A stretch of DNA of 64,000 nt from Lineus longissimus (lineage: Eukaryota; Nemertea; Pilidiophora; Heteronemertea; Lineidae): the NCBI RefSeq assembly GCF_910592395.1, contig NC_088311.1:7258501-7322500 (forward strand), written 5' to 3'. The notes under the pieces are model-generated. The model saw only the letters and a list, made by a program, of their open reading frames with translations. It did not search any database and was not told the DNA's origin. Positions within the stretch are counted from its first letter, which is position 1, and the number at the start of each line of letters is the position of its first letter. A program made the position numbers and the translations under genes. Positions 1 through 12,975 of the stretch are shown piece by piece.

Positions 1-2442
1 AAATGTGTACTGAAATCTAACAATATGAGTGTGCTTTGCTAAGGTCTAACTCATAATAAGGAGAATATGTGAAATTGGCCTTACAAAATACCGGCATATT
101 AATTTATCATTATTCACGGTCCTACAATGTATACTACTAAAGTGTTACTACATGTACCACAATATCAATATGATGGTATTGCAATATTATTACAGTACAC
201 TTGTGATAACTTCCTCATATCTGTGGCGTTGATCACACTTTTAACACAGCTCTATAACCAGTGTCCTCAAAAACTACTTGTGGTGGTTTGTAAAAAATTG
301 CCCAAAACTGTGAGTGCCTTCTCGATAAATGTAGACTACATCCTAGCATTTTTACAAGATTGCTATTTTTACTGGGGATTTGAACATTCATTCCTTATTT
401 TTGCAAATGCAGCAGTTTTAGGTTTCTGTGACAAAATGGCTTTTATAGGGAAAACGATAACTGCAGAAAGCAAGAGGTTCCCTTGTAAATGTCATTATTC
501 AAATTACAAGTTCCAATTCAATGGCCAGCGCTGGTTATGTTGACATTAATGGTTACCAGGATATTGATAGGCATGAGTTTACAATGTCGCACCAATAATT
601 GAATGCCTGTGGCTTCAGTTTCCAAAAGGAGACTGGATGGATTACCATAACATGATATTAGGAATGATGGAGGTGGGCAGAAACCTCCAAAGAATAAGAA
701 AACAAAATCTTTGATAATGATCGATACATGTAAATTGGAGAAATCAATGGGAGACCACCAGTGAGAAGTTGATATAATTATAACTAAAAGCCAACCATTC
801 GAACATCATACCATTTCCTGGCAGTTTGCATAGTAGACTAGTGAAGCCAGATGGGAATATAAACTACTTCAAGTAATACAAAAAGACACTGTATGCAATT
901 ACCAATATTTGCCAAGAGTTATTGTTGAATCGTTTCAGAGTTGACATTCTTTAATTCCGCCGCTTTCTATCTAATTGGGCTTTGGTAATGAATTGCTCCT
1001 CTTCGGCATCAGCGTGGTTTGCCCCACTATTGATCCGTCTTTTCTCAATATGGCTCTGATTGGATTTTAAGATGGTGGATTTTCTCTATGCAGAGACTGT
1101 GTACTTGTTGCTATGGGCGCATAGCTTGACAGCATTAAAAGCCAATAGCATAATCATTGCTTGAGATTCAGTGGGGTCACCATTTATTTTTTAAAAGCAT
1201 CAAATCAAGAAGTGGTAAATATTCAGCATGGTAGTATTACAGATAATACTATATTCGTTGCTTGACCCATTTTTCCCCGATAATTTCGACCCCAGGCAGT
1301 CCCAATAGATGACAGTGGCAGAAGATAGATGTCATTGCAGAAGACAGAATTGCACAAGTAATTACGTTTTCTGGTGTAGTCTGCCTTGACATCTAGCAAG
1401 TCATCTATAGAGACTTCGTGATCTTAAAGGGTTCTGGTTCAAGATCTCATGAACATCTCAAAATGTGTTAAAAAATTCATATCCGAAATAGATCTTCTCA
1501 CTGTAATCAGTCAATTGTATTTCAATACAACAATGCATCTTTGGATTTGAATTCTCATCTCTTATATTTTCTCAAAAAATAGGTGATCCGATACAATTAT
1601 TTATACAAAGTATAAATGTATGATCTATTTCAATAAATGTGAATCCAGACCTATTTTCATCACGATCTAAACACCATAGAAATGCACTTATTTGAAATAT
1701 GAATAGAGTCGTTGATATCCTGAACCGAAATGAAAATACAGTGAATGGTTTTGAAAATCCGTGGGCCGGGTGCCTTGTGGATATTTGTTAAGAAAGCCGA
1801 TGAATATATTGTATGTATGCCTAATCCTTATAGTGTCCTGTACCAACAATATGTCTGTATGGTGAGAGAAAACAAACCAGCTGACTACTAGAAAAGACCA
1901 ACAAACAAGGGTCATTGAGGGATCCGAAGCCATCGAAGCTTTCTACAAAACCTTCTTTCTGTGGTTCAAGATATGCACCAAATTTTCATTTTACGATGTC
2001 GCGCTTGGTGTACTGTGACTCCAGGATTCAAAGTCCATTCAAGTCTCACTGAAGTTATCGTCCTGTGTCCTTACCGAGTGGTCAGATAAGGTCATTCAGT
2101 GTCACAATCCACTGCCGATCAGTAATGTGACGAGTGGGAGAGGACATTTACGGTGACCTATTGCACAGTTGGAGCAAATGGTTACAATAGCGTGTATCAA
2201 TGCAGTGTCGAAATACCAATGCAACTTTTTACAGCTCTAATCATGAAAGTTTCTCTACTTTCACTTTGTTGATTGGTTAGTTTAGGTCATTTCTTTTGTC
2301 AAGTCTGTTCTTGAGTTAAGTGTCTCACCCAAGGTCACACAGCAATAGGTCAGATGGGAATCAGAAGTCTGACATAGTGGGGTCATAACTGTATGCAAAT
2401 CCTCTGTATTTAGAAAGGAGTAGTTGCATTTTGGCATGGTGT

Positions 2443-2580
2443 TGAATGATATATACAATGTGCTTGTTATTAACAAGCACAATGATATATACAATGTGCT
2501 TGTTATTAACAAGCACATTGTATATATCATTCAAAGTCTAATTTTAGGATTACTTAAAGTAATCCTAAAATTAGACTTTG
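2443..2580. repeat. Two adjacent perfect palindromes with a 36-bp direct duplication
   Basis: A 36-bp segment at 2445-2480 is repeated exactly at 2481-2516. The second copy runs into a perfect palindrome with 25-bp arms (2481-2505 and 2507-2531) around a single T. It is immediately followed by a second perfect palindrome with 24-bp arms (2532-2555 and 2557-2580) around a single A. These are foldback structures with almost no loop and no coding potential. Confidence 0.9.
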
Positions 2581-3195
2581 AGGCATTTTAGGACCAGTGT
2601 GATCAGGTTTGATTCCTGTATGGTTAACAATTAAATTAAATGAATTTAATGTTGTATGCACTTATGAACATCACACAAATAAAAATCGATGATATTTTGT
2701 CCCAATTTCCAAGTGTTTGAAACAGGTCAGACTTGTATTCTTTGAAGGTTAATCCACTTGTTGAGTGGCTTTGAAGTTCTGTTTACTGTTGTGGGTCATT
2801 CAGTGGTTAAACTGAATAGGCCTAATAAGTGATTCCAATAGATTGGGTCTGTGCTCAAAATTTATTTTAAAAAAGAACTTATGCCATTTCAGTTGCTGGT
2901 TATAGGTCTCCTAAAATGACAAATACTTAAAATATTGTTATCACAATTTTGCTATACGCTTCTTGAATGCCTGTCCTTTTATTTGTAATTGAATTAACTT
3001 ATCTCAAAATTACAGGGATTTTTGATATGGATTCTTTGTCGGGACTTTTTGTGGAGTCAAGCTGGCTGGTTAACTATTTGAATTTTCCATTGAGCTTTTA
3101 AACCGTCAACTGCTGTCTCTAAGAGGGATGGCAGTTATTGTTACAGATAAGAGGAACCGATGAGGCTAGTCATTGGACAAAAATAAAGTTATTTT

Positions 3196-3285
3196 AAGTA
3201 CTATTCTGGTGATCTTGAAACTGCTGATGTATATGAACCAGAGCTTATTCTTATCTTATATTCGAAGATCACCAGAATAGTACTT
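3196..3285. repeat. 21-bp perfect inverted repeat with 48-bp loop
   Basis: The 21 bases at 3196-3216 are the exact reverse complement of 3265-3285. The arms would form a stable hairpin. A foldback-element remnant is the simplest reading; nothing shows that it is an expressed hairpin RNA. Confidence 0.85.
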
Positions 3286-5521
3286 ACAAATTAAAATCTC
3301 CGATAAAACAGTACAAGTAAACAAATAATGTCATATCCAACGAGTCCAGATCACCGTCAACTGGTGGAGCCCCCTTTACACAATGTTTTTAATTTCGAGC
3401 CATAGGCGGTATTGATTGATATGCAAATTTACCTGTGCCGGATCAATAAATAGCACAGTTTCTGCATAAAGGAAAAAGGGGCGGAACTAGCCATTGGTTG
3501 CCCAGAACATGGATAATCAATGTCCAGCTGACATTCGGCAAATTGAATATTCAATTTTGAATTCATATTGACGTTTTATGTTGATTTATTGAAATATTAA
3601 CTGAAATCGTTATAAACTGATTTGATTTGCGTAAGCAAATAAATCAGAGATGAGTTTTGCGGGACGCAGGGATTTCAAGCACATGGCCTTGTTTGGAACT
3701 CATTTCATGGAATAAGTTCCAAAATAGTCCCCACAGACAAAGGGCCAGGAAACCCTGCAGGGGGGTTATTGTGTGGAATTTGTGTCTTACACATTCACAA
3801 CGATCTGTACTGGTTCAGTGTAAAATCACATGGCTATGGCGACCTGTGATGTAGACCATGTGTCATCGTCTGTCAATTCAGACACGTGGATTCATTGAAT
3901 CAATACAGGTGAATCATTTCTCATCAAATCCATTGATTTTTCGGGACACCAGATTCTGCCAATAACCTATAAAACTCCTCTATTGAATATAATTATTACC
4001 TATTCAATACTTGTCATAAGTGGGCCTATATACTGATCAAACAGGACAATTTGGTTAATTGAAGTAATTTTTAGTCACGCAGAAAGTAATTTGTAGTCAT
4101 GTATCAATCACGGAACCATTTGCTTCCCAATCTTGTTACCATCTTCAATGTATTACCTGCCCAAAATAGGGTCACCGCTCAGTTAAGTTGCAAGCTGTAC
4201 AAAAAAAGAATATTTTAACATGAATGCATTCTTGAGGGACCCAAATATTTCTAGTAAATTCTACTGCTATTGCTATAGACCTTTGTGGAGCAAAATGTGG
4301 CAGATCTTTTCAAAGTGAAAATAGGTCATGTTTCAGATTGGGGTTGTGATTTTGTCTGAGGTGCACACTTCGTATTCACCTCACCTCGGCAACTTCATAG
4401 TGTGGTTCAACTTTTCAAAAGTCTCTAAACATATTTACGTCATGGTGCCAAAAATAGAGCATTTTCACTTGCACAAATATGTTTACTTTGTTAAAATGAA
4501 GTTATATCTTGTACGTGAATGGCGCTGCATTTTTGGTTTGAACTTTGATCTTCCTAAAAGATTGAATGACTTGATAACATTTGTGGCAGATTCCTAGTTC
4601 TTATTTTTCTATTCAAAGCTGATGATGGATGACATTTGAATGTTGAAATCGTTTTGGACGAATCCAGAACACGAATTTCTGAATAGAGCACTTGTTCACA
4701 AGTTCAGCTGACTGAATCTTTACACTTACTGAGTTTTCTTCTGTGATAGGACATAAGAAGCTACATTTTCATGGCAAAAAACTGGTCGAACAAAATTCGA
4801 CCTGGGGCCTATAATGTATTTTGTAGACAGTGACATTATGAAAATCTTAATCTACGAATTAGTATCGAGTTACTGTATTTTGACTTATCTCTGTCTATAG
4901 TTTATCTCTTACTTTTATTCATGTAACTTTGTCAGATTGTTGTGAAATCATTGTCCCCGCTGTTGAAAAAGGTCAAATAATGTTGACCTCCAAAACTGTG
5001 TCTATCTAACAGTTACATGTTCATACTGTACAGAAAGCAAAACATTGTCCATATTAGGCAAGGCACTTTATTCACATTGCATCTCCTTAAGGTTCAACTT
5101 TTCTTTACAATGTATGTGATGAACATGTATTTGTAGTGTGTTGGCCCTTGAGAACTACTCTAATGCTTGAAAACATCTTTTGAAGACATGAGAGCCTGTC
5201 GGAGAATGTTGAGTGGGTTCCCACAAGATATACTGTGGGGAATGATTCATCAGTGAATATATATATTGGTACCAGTATTACATTAGAGTTAGAAGTCATA
5301 AGCCAGTCCAAGCCAGTGTGGGCCTAGACGGGCTTTTTGCGAATATGTTGATTTTCCTGTGACACTGAATGCACAAACTGGTTAAAAATGTAACATTTTT
5401 GCTCTATTTTCTGCAATAGAATCAACCGTCATGAAAGTTTATACGATCTCGTGAAAAGTCGATTAATTTGAATAGAATGAACTGTCTTTTCATGAAAACT
5501 GGAAGGAAATATCAGGCTCAT

Positions 5522-5649
5522 ACAATGGGTGATATGAATAAAGACAAGCAAATGCTTTTATCTAAATCTCCATGTACATTTACACTAGGCCTTTCTGTAC
5601 AAAACCGGAGTAAAAGCATTTGCTAGTCTTTATTCATATCACCCATTGT
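5522..5649. repeat. 39-bp inverted repeat with 50-bp loop (one mismatch)
   Basis: 5522-5560 pairs with 5611-5649 over 39 positions with one mismatch. The loop length is close to that of the hairpin at 3.2 kb, so both could derive from one family of small foldback elements, though the arms are unrelated in sequence. Confidence 0.85.
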
Positions 5650-6247
5650 CTTTTCGTGGTGCATGACCCAATAGGTTCACCAGGCATTTATCAGGACAAT
5701 CCCTTTGTCATCAAAACTTGAATAATATGACAAACTATTTTGATATGATGGCATACCGGTATCCATCATACGATCAAGCCATTATTTTTGTCATCATGGA
5801 AAGTCCTGAATACTTCCGACATCATTCAAGAAATGCCCAAATGGTTTCGAGATGATGGCAATACATCAAATGAAAAGCTGACAGAGATGAGTTTCAGCCA
5901 CTTAAAAGTGCTCTGTTGCAGTTTACCCAAACCCAATGAGCGAAGCTCTGTGCATCTCATGCGAGTTGTTTGCTAAACTTTTAAGGCAAGTCCTCCTTGA
6001 GGTTTTTATTGGAGAATTGAGTAAATGTCTGTCAGATATGGTTAGCGGAAGACACACACTAGCTCTGAATCTGATCAATAATGATGGAGCAACAGTTTAC
6101 CTTCTGTTGGTCTTTGTATGGCTGTGATACATGTCGAGGGAGGGAAGTACAGACTATTGAAGGACTTAATGGATGAGGCTAGCGCTGACATGTATATTTG
6201 CATCCATGAGAGGTTAGCAGTGTTCTACACAAGACTATTTGTCAGGG

Positions 6248-6370
6248 TGGCCCACCCAACCTTGGCAGCTTACCACCCTACCTTGGAAGAGCCACCCTAC
6301 CTTGCTCTAGAACTTTGTAGAGGGTTCCTATAGGGCCACCCTACCTAAAATTGCTGGCCACCCTACCTTG
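6248..6370. repeat. Degenerate CCACCCTACCTTG tandem motifs
   Basis: A CCACCCTACC-like motif recurs about five times (near 6250, 6272, 6292, 6336 and 6357) with uneven spacers. It is a degenerate low-copy repeat. The short open frame across it is a by-product of the repetition. Confidence 0.6.
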
Positions 6371-6452
6371 TGTTGCACACTGGTAAAACGTCTTGAAAAT
6401 CAAGGTTATCACCCTGCCTTGAGAAAAAACCCTGTGGATAACACTGGTCAGA

Positions 6453-6535
6453 GTGATCAAGAGAGGTTACAGTGATCGAAAGAGGTTACAGTGATCGAGA
6501 GAGGTTGCAGTGATCGAGAGAGGTTGTAGTAATCG
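6453..6535. repeat. 19-bp minisatellite, about four copies
   Basis: The unit GTGATCGAGAGAGGTTACA recurs at 6453, 6472, 6491 and 6510, a constant 19-bp step with few substitutions, followed by a decayed partial copy. Confidence 0.85.
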
Positions 6536-9500
6536 TGAGCTAAGAGCAATGGGTTGAGGCTGAAGTTCTTTGAAATGAAATGGGTTCAAAGACATGGTGA
6601 GTGAGGTTGATGATGAGGGGGAGGGGGGTGGGGGCATCTGTTGTGGGCTGGAAAGAGAAAATGCTATTGATGGAGGTGGTCCAATAAAAGTGTTCTACCA
6701 ACAAATGTGTTGCACTATTGCAACATTCGATTAGCGGCTGATCAAAATATCACACTTTCACAGGAAAAATCCTAAATTACTATTATTACACCAATCAATT
6801 CAATAACAATTACAAAAAAACTGGTTTTCTACTGCATGTGCATGTGTATTGATTTGTGTTCTGCCATTCTGGTCGAGTTGGTTTCATACATTTATCCAGT
6901 CAATAAAATATGCAAGGTTACTATTCATCCATCTGTATGATAAACAGCTAACGTAGCTAAACAAAGCTATGGTATAGCTATGCATTCCTTTCCTGGAGCA
7001 TCTTGTCACTATCGGTGTGATGTGATGATATTGATGTATTTGATTTCTTGTCTGAGTCATTGATTCATGTGTCAAATGAATGAGATTGATATATACATCG
7101 CAGTTTGCCTTAATGGCATTTAACCCTTTGACTGAGTGGCATTTGTATCTATAGCAACTGTGCCAAATTCTGCCAGCATTATGAAATGGCCTTTTGATAA
7201 ATCCTTACGCAGAAGTCATGTACCATTTCAAGGCCCGTGCCAAAATTGGAGCATCAACACCATGACGAGTCGTCTGGTGTTGTTAGTTTCAAATGACGTC
7301 ACGTCAGATGTTTTATTGTAGTGAGATACATGTAACAACAACGGTATGGATTTGATATTGGCTTGCTAAAGTTCTGGACACCTGTTGCTATGTTAGATAA
7401 GAGCCCTTGAACTGAGTTCACATACAGCACTCAGTAATTTGAGCACTCTTTTACCAACATCACCTTTGCTCACTGCCTGTAAAAGGTCCACAACTGGTCA
7501 TAAAAACTGTTCGGGATGAAATTGTGGGTGTAACTATGTGTAGAGAGTATGGGTGAAAGCGCCATGACACAAACTAATCTCAAGTATCCCTTAAAACAGT
7601 GGCTGATGATATTGTCCTTTTTAACGAGGATCTTTGTTACATCATCTGTAATTCTGCATCTTGGCCTTGCTTCAAAGAGGCATCAAATGAGGTGGAACAC
7701 TGCAATTAATGTCACCTCGGGGACAGTTAAGTTTGCTGGTTACAGTCAGATTAAAGGAAGAAGTTTCTTTTTGGTTGATTTGTTATTGATATCGATTCTT
7801 TGTAAATTGCACTAGGTTTGATTTGAATTAAGGTTATGCTTGGTAAATCTTGGGCAAATGGGGCTCGTCTTTAAATTGCACCATTTTTTGATTAGAATGA
7901 ACAATTTAACAAGGAATTTGCTTGACATCTGCATTAATGTGTTTTCAGCTCAGATATAATTTGGTAAAACAGATTTTATCACAAAAAGAACACTGAATTG
8001 CCTATTTTCTGCTTGTGTTTACTAATGTATGAAAATATTGATATACTATCACTGCCTGAAGATTAAAAAAATATTGTGGTTGTTCCGTAAACAGTGTGAT
8101 CGTGTAAATGCTTTATTCAAAATACCACTGATATGCTCTAGACTATACTGATTGGTGAAGCAGATGGTATGTAAGCTCTACATGAAGTCCTAATCAATTT
8201 GTTTTGGAATTTCATTGCATATGATAATTGCCCAACTGCAATGGAGGGTAACAAAATCACTTTACCCCATGCCTCAATCTGATGCATGTCATAAACTGCA
8301 GAATTTTGTTCAAAATACGAATCGTAATATCATTTGGACCGGATGTCCAGCTTTATGTAAACGGCCAAGGACATTTGACTTTGGGTATTGCATATATGTC
8401 TGTACTTAGTGAATGAAGAGAGGGCTGGGGGAACCCCTGATTTCATCATGAAGCTCAAAATGTCGCTTGTAGCTATTTGATGTAACTTTCAATACAAGGC
8501 TTAAGAAAGGAACCATAATGGTAAAACTCTAACCAATGTTTTGTCGTATGACGATTTGTTACCCCAAGGTTTTGCAGACGGCTCTGTAATAACTGGCGCT
8601 ATATTCTATTCTGCACCGGGCCACTCCTGATGATTCCTTCCACGCGATTAAATTCGATAGCAATCTATCTAGTGATTGGCTGATCTCAGTCAAGATATCA
8701 TCATTATATAGACTGCACCTTTGTCATTTAGTCTAAATCCGTCTGACGGTTATTCATACTTAATTATAAAGATTATTTATTAGTCTGCAGTGTTTTAACT
8801 CTTCTAAGTCTTTTCATCAGATTCTATTTGAGACACTTTTGTCAAAACAGTGTCTTTAGGAGTGCGCATCTTCGATTTTGGTACCGTAGAACCATCTTAC
8901 ATCTTAACCGAAAATCCTCATACCTAACAGCTCAGGACATTGGCCAAACACTTTCCCCAGAATTAGTAGTTCAACATATTTCAAAAATGAAGAGCTCTGC
9001 TTCCGGCCACTGTATCTTTAAATTCAGGGTCTGCAACATCTTGTGCAAAAGAACTGCTCTATCATAGTCTTCTATCCAAACCCACTGGTAGGCTCCAGTA
9101 CACCTAATTCCATAAAATTTCTTGTGGACCCAAGGGCATTGGGTTGGGGTGAGTCATTCAACAGTCTAAGCATACATGTATCGTGCCATTTTCTAACGTT
9201 TTTGTGGCTAATTCATCAGGCTGATCTCATAATCGCATGATGCTGATGAACAATGCCAGAAAGCTGGCTTTGTCTGTCTGTACTGGTCTAAATTAACATT
9301 GCTTGCTGCACCACATTTTACGTTGCCGGTTTGAGAAACTTGGAGGAACAGTGAATCATTTCACTTGCTTGGTAAAGGTACATCCACATGTAGTTTTCAT
9401 CTGAACTGTTTCGGAGTCTGTGGGAAACAAAATCAGCTTCTTCGGTGAATCCTATAGGCTTCCTATTTTGCAGTATTTAGAATTGATCACCTTATGCCGC

Positions 9501-9636
9501 AGACATGCAATGGGGCTGTGTGTACATTGCGTGCCTGGCCAACCATTGTGCCATATATCATTTGTCATTCATCTAAGTAAACTCAATGCAGCATAGGCTG
9601 AATGTGAAATGATTTTGTGGAGTGATATATAAGGGG

Positions 9637-9745
9637 GCCCTAAATGTAAATTGCTCCCATCTTCCCTGGAGCTGCTTCTTCTTGAAGATGGTGCCCTAAA
9701 TGTAAATTGCTCCCATCTTCCCTGGAGCTGCTTCTTCTTGAAGAT
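9637..9745. repeat. Tandem duplication, 56-bp period
   Basis: A 53-base segment starting at 9637 is repeated exactly from 9693. The lack of differences between copies points to a recent event. No coding content is apparent. Confidence 0.9.
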
Positions 9746-11162
9746 CCTTTCGCATAAACTTTATCTTTTATGGGGTGATCACCGGTTGCATGTTGCAAAC
9801 TTTCTTGCATTTTAAAAGCTGATGGATGGCAGTTAACGCCTTATCATCAAAGCCTGCAGAAAAAAAGATGATTGGGGAGTTTGTGCAGAAGCTGCATGCC
9901 TGCTCGCCATCTCTGCCGTTGGATAAGAGCAGCAATCTTTTATCAATCCCTCACTCTTCTACTGAAATTGCTTCCCAAACAGACATCCCAGTCTCTTGAG
10001 AATTGATCAGTTTAATTGCGGCCCATTCCTAATGCAGTGAACTAAACTCGTTCATGCTCAGAGTGTTTATTTTATGTTACAGTGGTAAATGCTAGAAAAT
10101 GGCTCTTTTCCAGTTAACACTACTGACTTTTGCAAAACGACTTGCTTTGTTTCCTTTGCTTGATGACTTCCTCTTAAAACTCTGAATGATGCAGAGATAT
10201 GCATTTACCAAGTGCGGTGAGACAACAAATAGTAAATGCTGCTTACAAAAACCGACCGATGAATTTAAGACTTCAAGAATTTAAGAATGCAAAATCAATT
10301 GTCTGTGGACTGTTTAATCTGGGGTTCATGTTGGGCTGTAATCCAATATTGATGAATCTTCATAAGAATAATTGATAATAGGCACCCGTCACTCATTATT
10401 TACCAATCAATCGATCATCAGATTGAATGATCGATATCAAAACGACCCTCCCTCTGTGCCATCTATTGATCGAGACTGGTATTTTGATTAATCACCAATG
10501 TCTGCGGCTGGCGACTATTTCAAAATCGGTCAGTTCATCTTGTCTTGTCCTTTACTTGATCTCCCACAAGTTCACTAACAAATGTACTAACCTGTCCTCG
10601 GAGTGGACTACTGGAAACTTTCAAAAGAACAGGGTACCATAGCCAGGATTTATGTGTGACATTCACACATGGTGCTGGGACGGGTCTGTGATGGCGGAAT
10701 ATGCGCCATCTCTGACTTGATGATTTCATCCAACATAGGTCAAATATGGGCCCCGGAAAAGTGAAGATTGTTAATCGTAGATCATCAAAAAGGGATTAGA
10801 CAACTTGCTTATGCATTTTTGATAGCATAGAACAGGCAAATATGTTTCATAATCAATAGTAAAAATATTAATCCGTCGACAACCCATCCATCATACTTTT
10901 GCTAATCCACATCGCTAATGTAAATGTATTGCTAATCCGGTAATCCATATTTTGGGAATATGTATCAAGATGCCTGTTGTGACGAGGGTTGGTACTGCTG
11001 TGCTGTTGTTGTAGTTGGGCAGTTAAAAAAGTATGTTAACTTATGATCTGCGTTAAGGTTTTCTGCAGAGCTGCTCTCTGTATCAAACTATGAATATGAA
11101 CAGTTAGCTGAGCAGAAGCATGTTTCCGTGTCTTACAGGGTGTTATAGAGCCTCATAGCCTG

Positions 11163-11501
11163 TAGAGCCTCATAGCCTAGTGGTTAACACTGCTGGCTAC
11201 CACGAAATAGGGCCCGGGTTCGATCCCGGGGAGAACCCAGGATTGTATTTCTGGATGAACCGGCGTGGCTTTCAAGGAACTAAAATTCCTGGCTCTTCAC
11301 AATACGTACATTAACGTATGAAATACTCGAGGGTCTGTCGGATGAGACTAAAAGCCGTGGTCCCTTGTACCTGAGTGTCTATGCCAGGGCAAGTAAAAGA
11401 TCCTACATAGGTGGACAGTAGCCTATAGTGGACTCCATACCTCCGGCAAAAATCCAATAGGGTTACGACGCCGGTAATGATATGATATGATATGATGATA
11501 C
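11163..11501 (+). mobile_element. tRNA-derived SINE
   Basis: The head carries RNA polymerase III promoter boxes in tRNA-like order. A box-A-like TAGCCTAGTGG lies at 11173-11183 and a perfect B box GGTTCGATCCC at 11217-11227. A non-tRNA body of about 250 bp follows and ends in a TGATA-type simple-repeat tail near 11477-11500, which is typical of a SINE 3' end. The 5' edge is approximate because the sequence just before box A is partly duplicated. No clear target-site duplication is visible. Confidence 0.8.
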
Positions 11502-12957
11502 AGCAAATTCTTGGCAAGTTTGAAGCTCACCTCCAAGTTCGACACCTCTCATGATATATATATCATAGGCACTCAGCATCGAAGATATGCTATAAATGTG
11601 CAGACAGTGATAGCACGCTTTCTCTGTCGCATATCGCAGAAGCTAACGACCTTCACCTCCACTAGCAACAGCTAGCAGACTGGCAATGCATTGATTTGCT
11701 ATGGTAATACACCACAGAGTGTCTGTCAGCGAGTATTGATGTACGCACATTTGTTTCCTGCAGCTTGGAGACCAGCAACGAATGTTGACTATACAACTGA
11801 ATGTATTTTTTAGTATTCCTATGAGATTGTCTCTACAATGGTGCAATAGTTCGAGTCATGCTCTGGTTTTATGACCACAACAGCTAAATCCTCCCTCATG
11901 GGGGAGTCACCTTCTCTATCAAGTTTACCGGAACTGGGAATCGAACAAAGTACCTCAGGTGACAGGCACTGATGACTCCAACAACCCGTATCTTAACGAA
12001 CCCTGCCATACTCGTTCTTTTAAAAGTGATCCCATCATCCTTGACTTATTCCTGACACTCAAATACCCTTATTTGGAAAGATACATAAATAGCTAGCCGT
12101 CCCGACACTGATTTTAATCGACATTTATTATGTTATGAATAATCAAGCGCTGAAATATTGTACAAGCGTGTACAATTAGTCCGAGATATTGTCAGCAGAT
12201 ATGAATGTCCATGGAGACTGTGGCTACTGCAGTGAATGGCAGTTGTGCTTTATACCTCAGTGATGATGGTGAAAAACTACAGAACCAGTACAGATCACAA
12301 GAAACGTCACCTTACAATATTGACCCAGAAGATGCTGCATATATGTTCATGTCTGGATAAAGTTGCCATTGCCATTTTGCCACTTTTGCAGGATCTGTGG
12401 TCTGTTACCACTGCTGAAGCAATAACTTGCATCAAAATACATTTTAATTACCTGTAAAAGCCGCACAGTTTAGCTCTTTCCTGATATGATAAACTCAACT
12501 TTACAGATGTTGTGTGGTGTGTTGTCTAGACACTTAATTAAACATTCCACCATTCCCAATGCAACTAGTTATGCATTGACTAGTGGAACACTGCAGACCA
12601 TTCAATTTCAATTCAAATTTATTCGTTTTTCTACAATTCCAATTAGAATCAGACTTAAAGTACTCATCTCACCACCTTTGCCTACAGCTACTGTTGTTCC
12701 TGTGCATAGGAAATTCCATGTCTCGTCAGAGCGCATGTAACTTCCCTTGACTGTCGGTAATAAAGGCAGATTATGCCAGTGGTATGTGGCCATTTGCCAG
12801 CTTCCTGTGGATTCTTGGTTACAGAACTATTCCTTACACTAATTCATCATTCAGAACACAGTGGTACCACTTGTAGGAGTCGGGCAGTTTTGAGGGCCTA
12901 AAAGATTGTTAAGAAGCTGTGAATCGTGTGGGTTGGGGGGCGTCCCTCATACAAATA

Positions 12958-12975
12958 CCCCCCCCCCCCCCCCCA
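12958..12975. repeat. Homopolymer C run
   Basis: An uninterrupted run of C of about 17 bases lies in non-coding sequence. Its length may be unreliable in an assembly. Confidence 0.8.

Noticed and set aside
127-543. 138-codon + strand open frame
   Set aside because: No recognisable domain, no splice context, no neighbours; compatible with chance in AT-rich DNA.
11163-11240. tRNA gene
   Set aside because: A and B boxes are present but the cloverleaf is not closed, and a SINE body with a simple-repeat tail follows.
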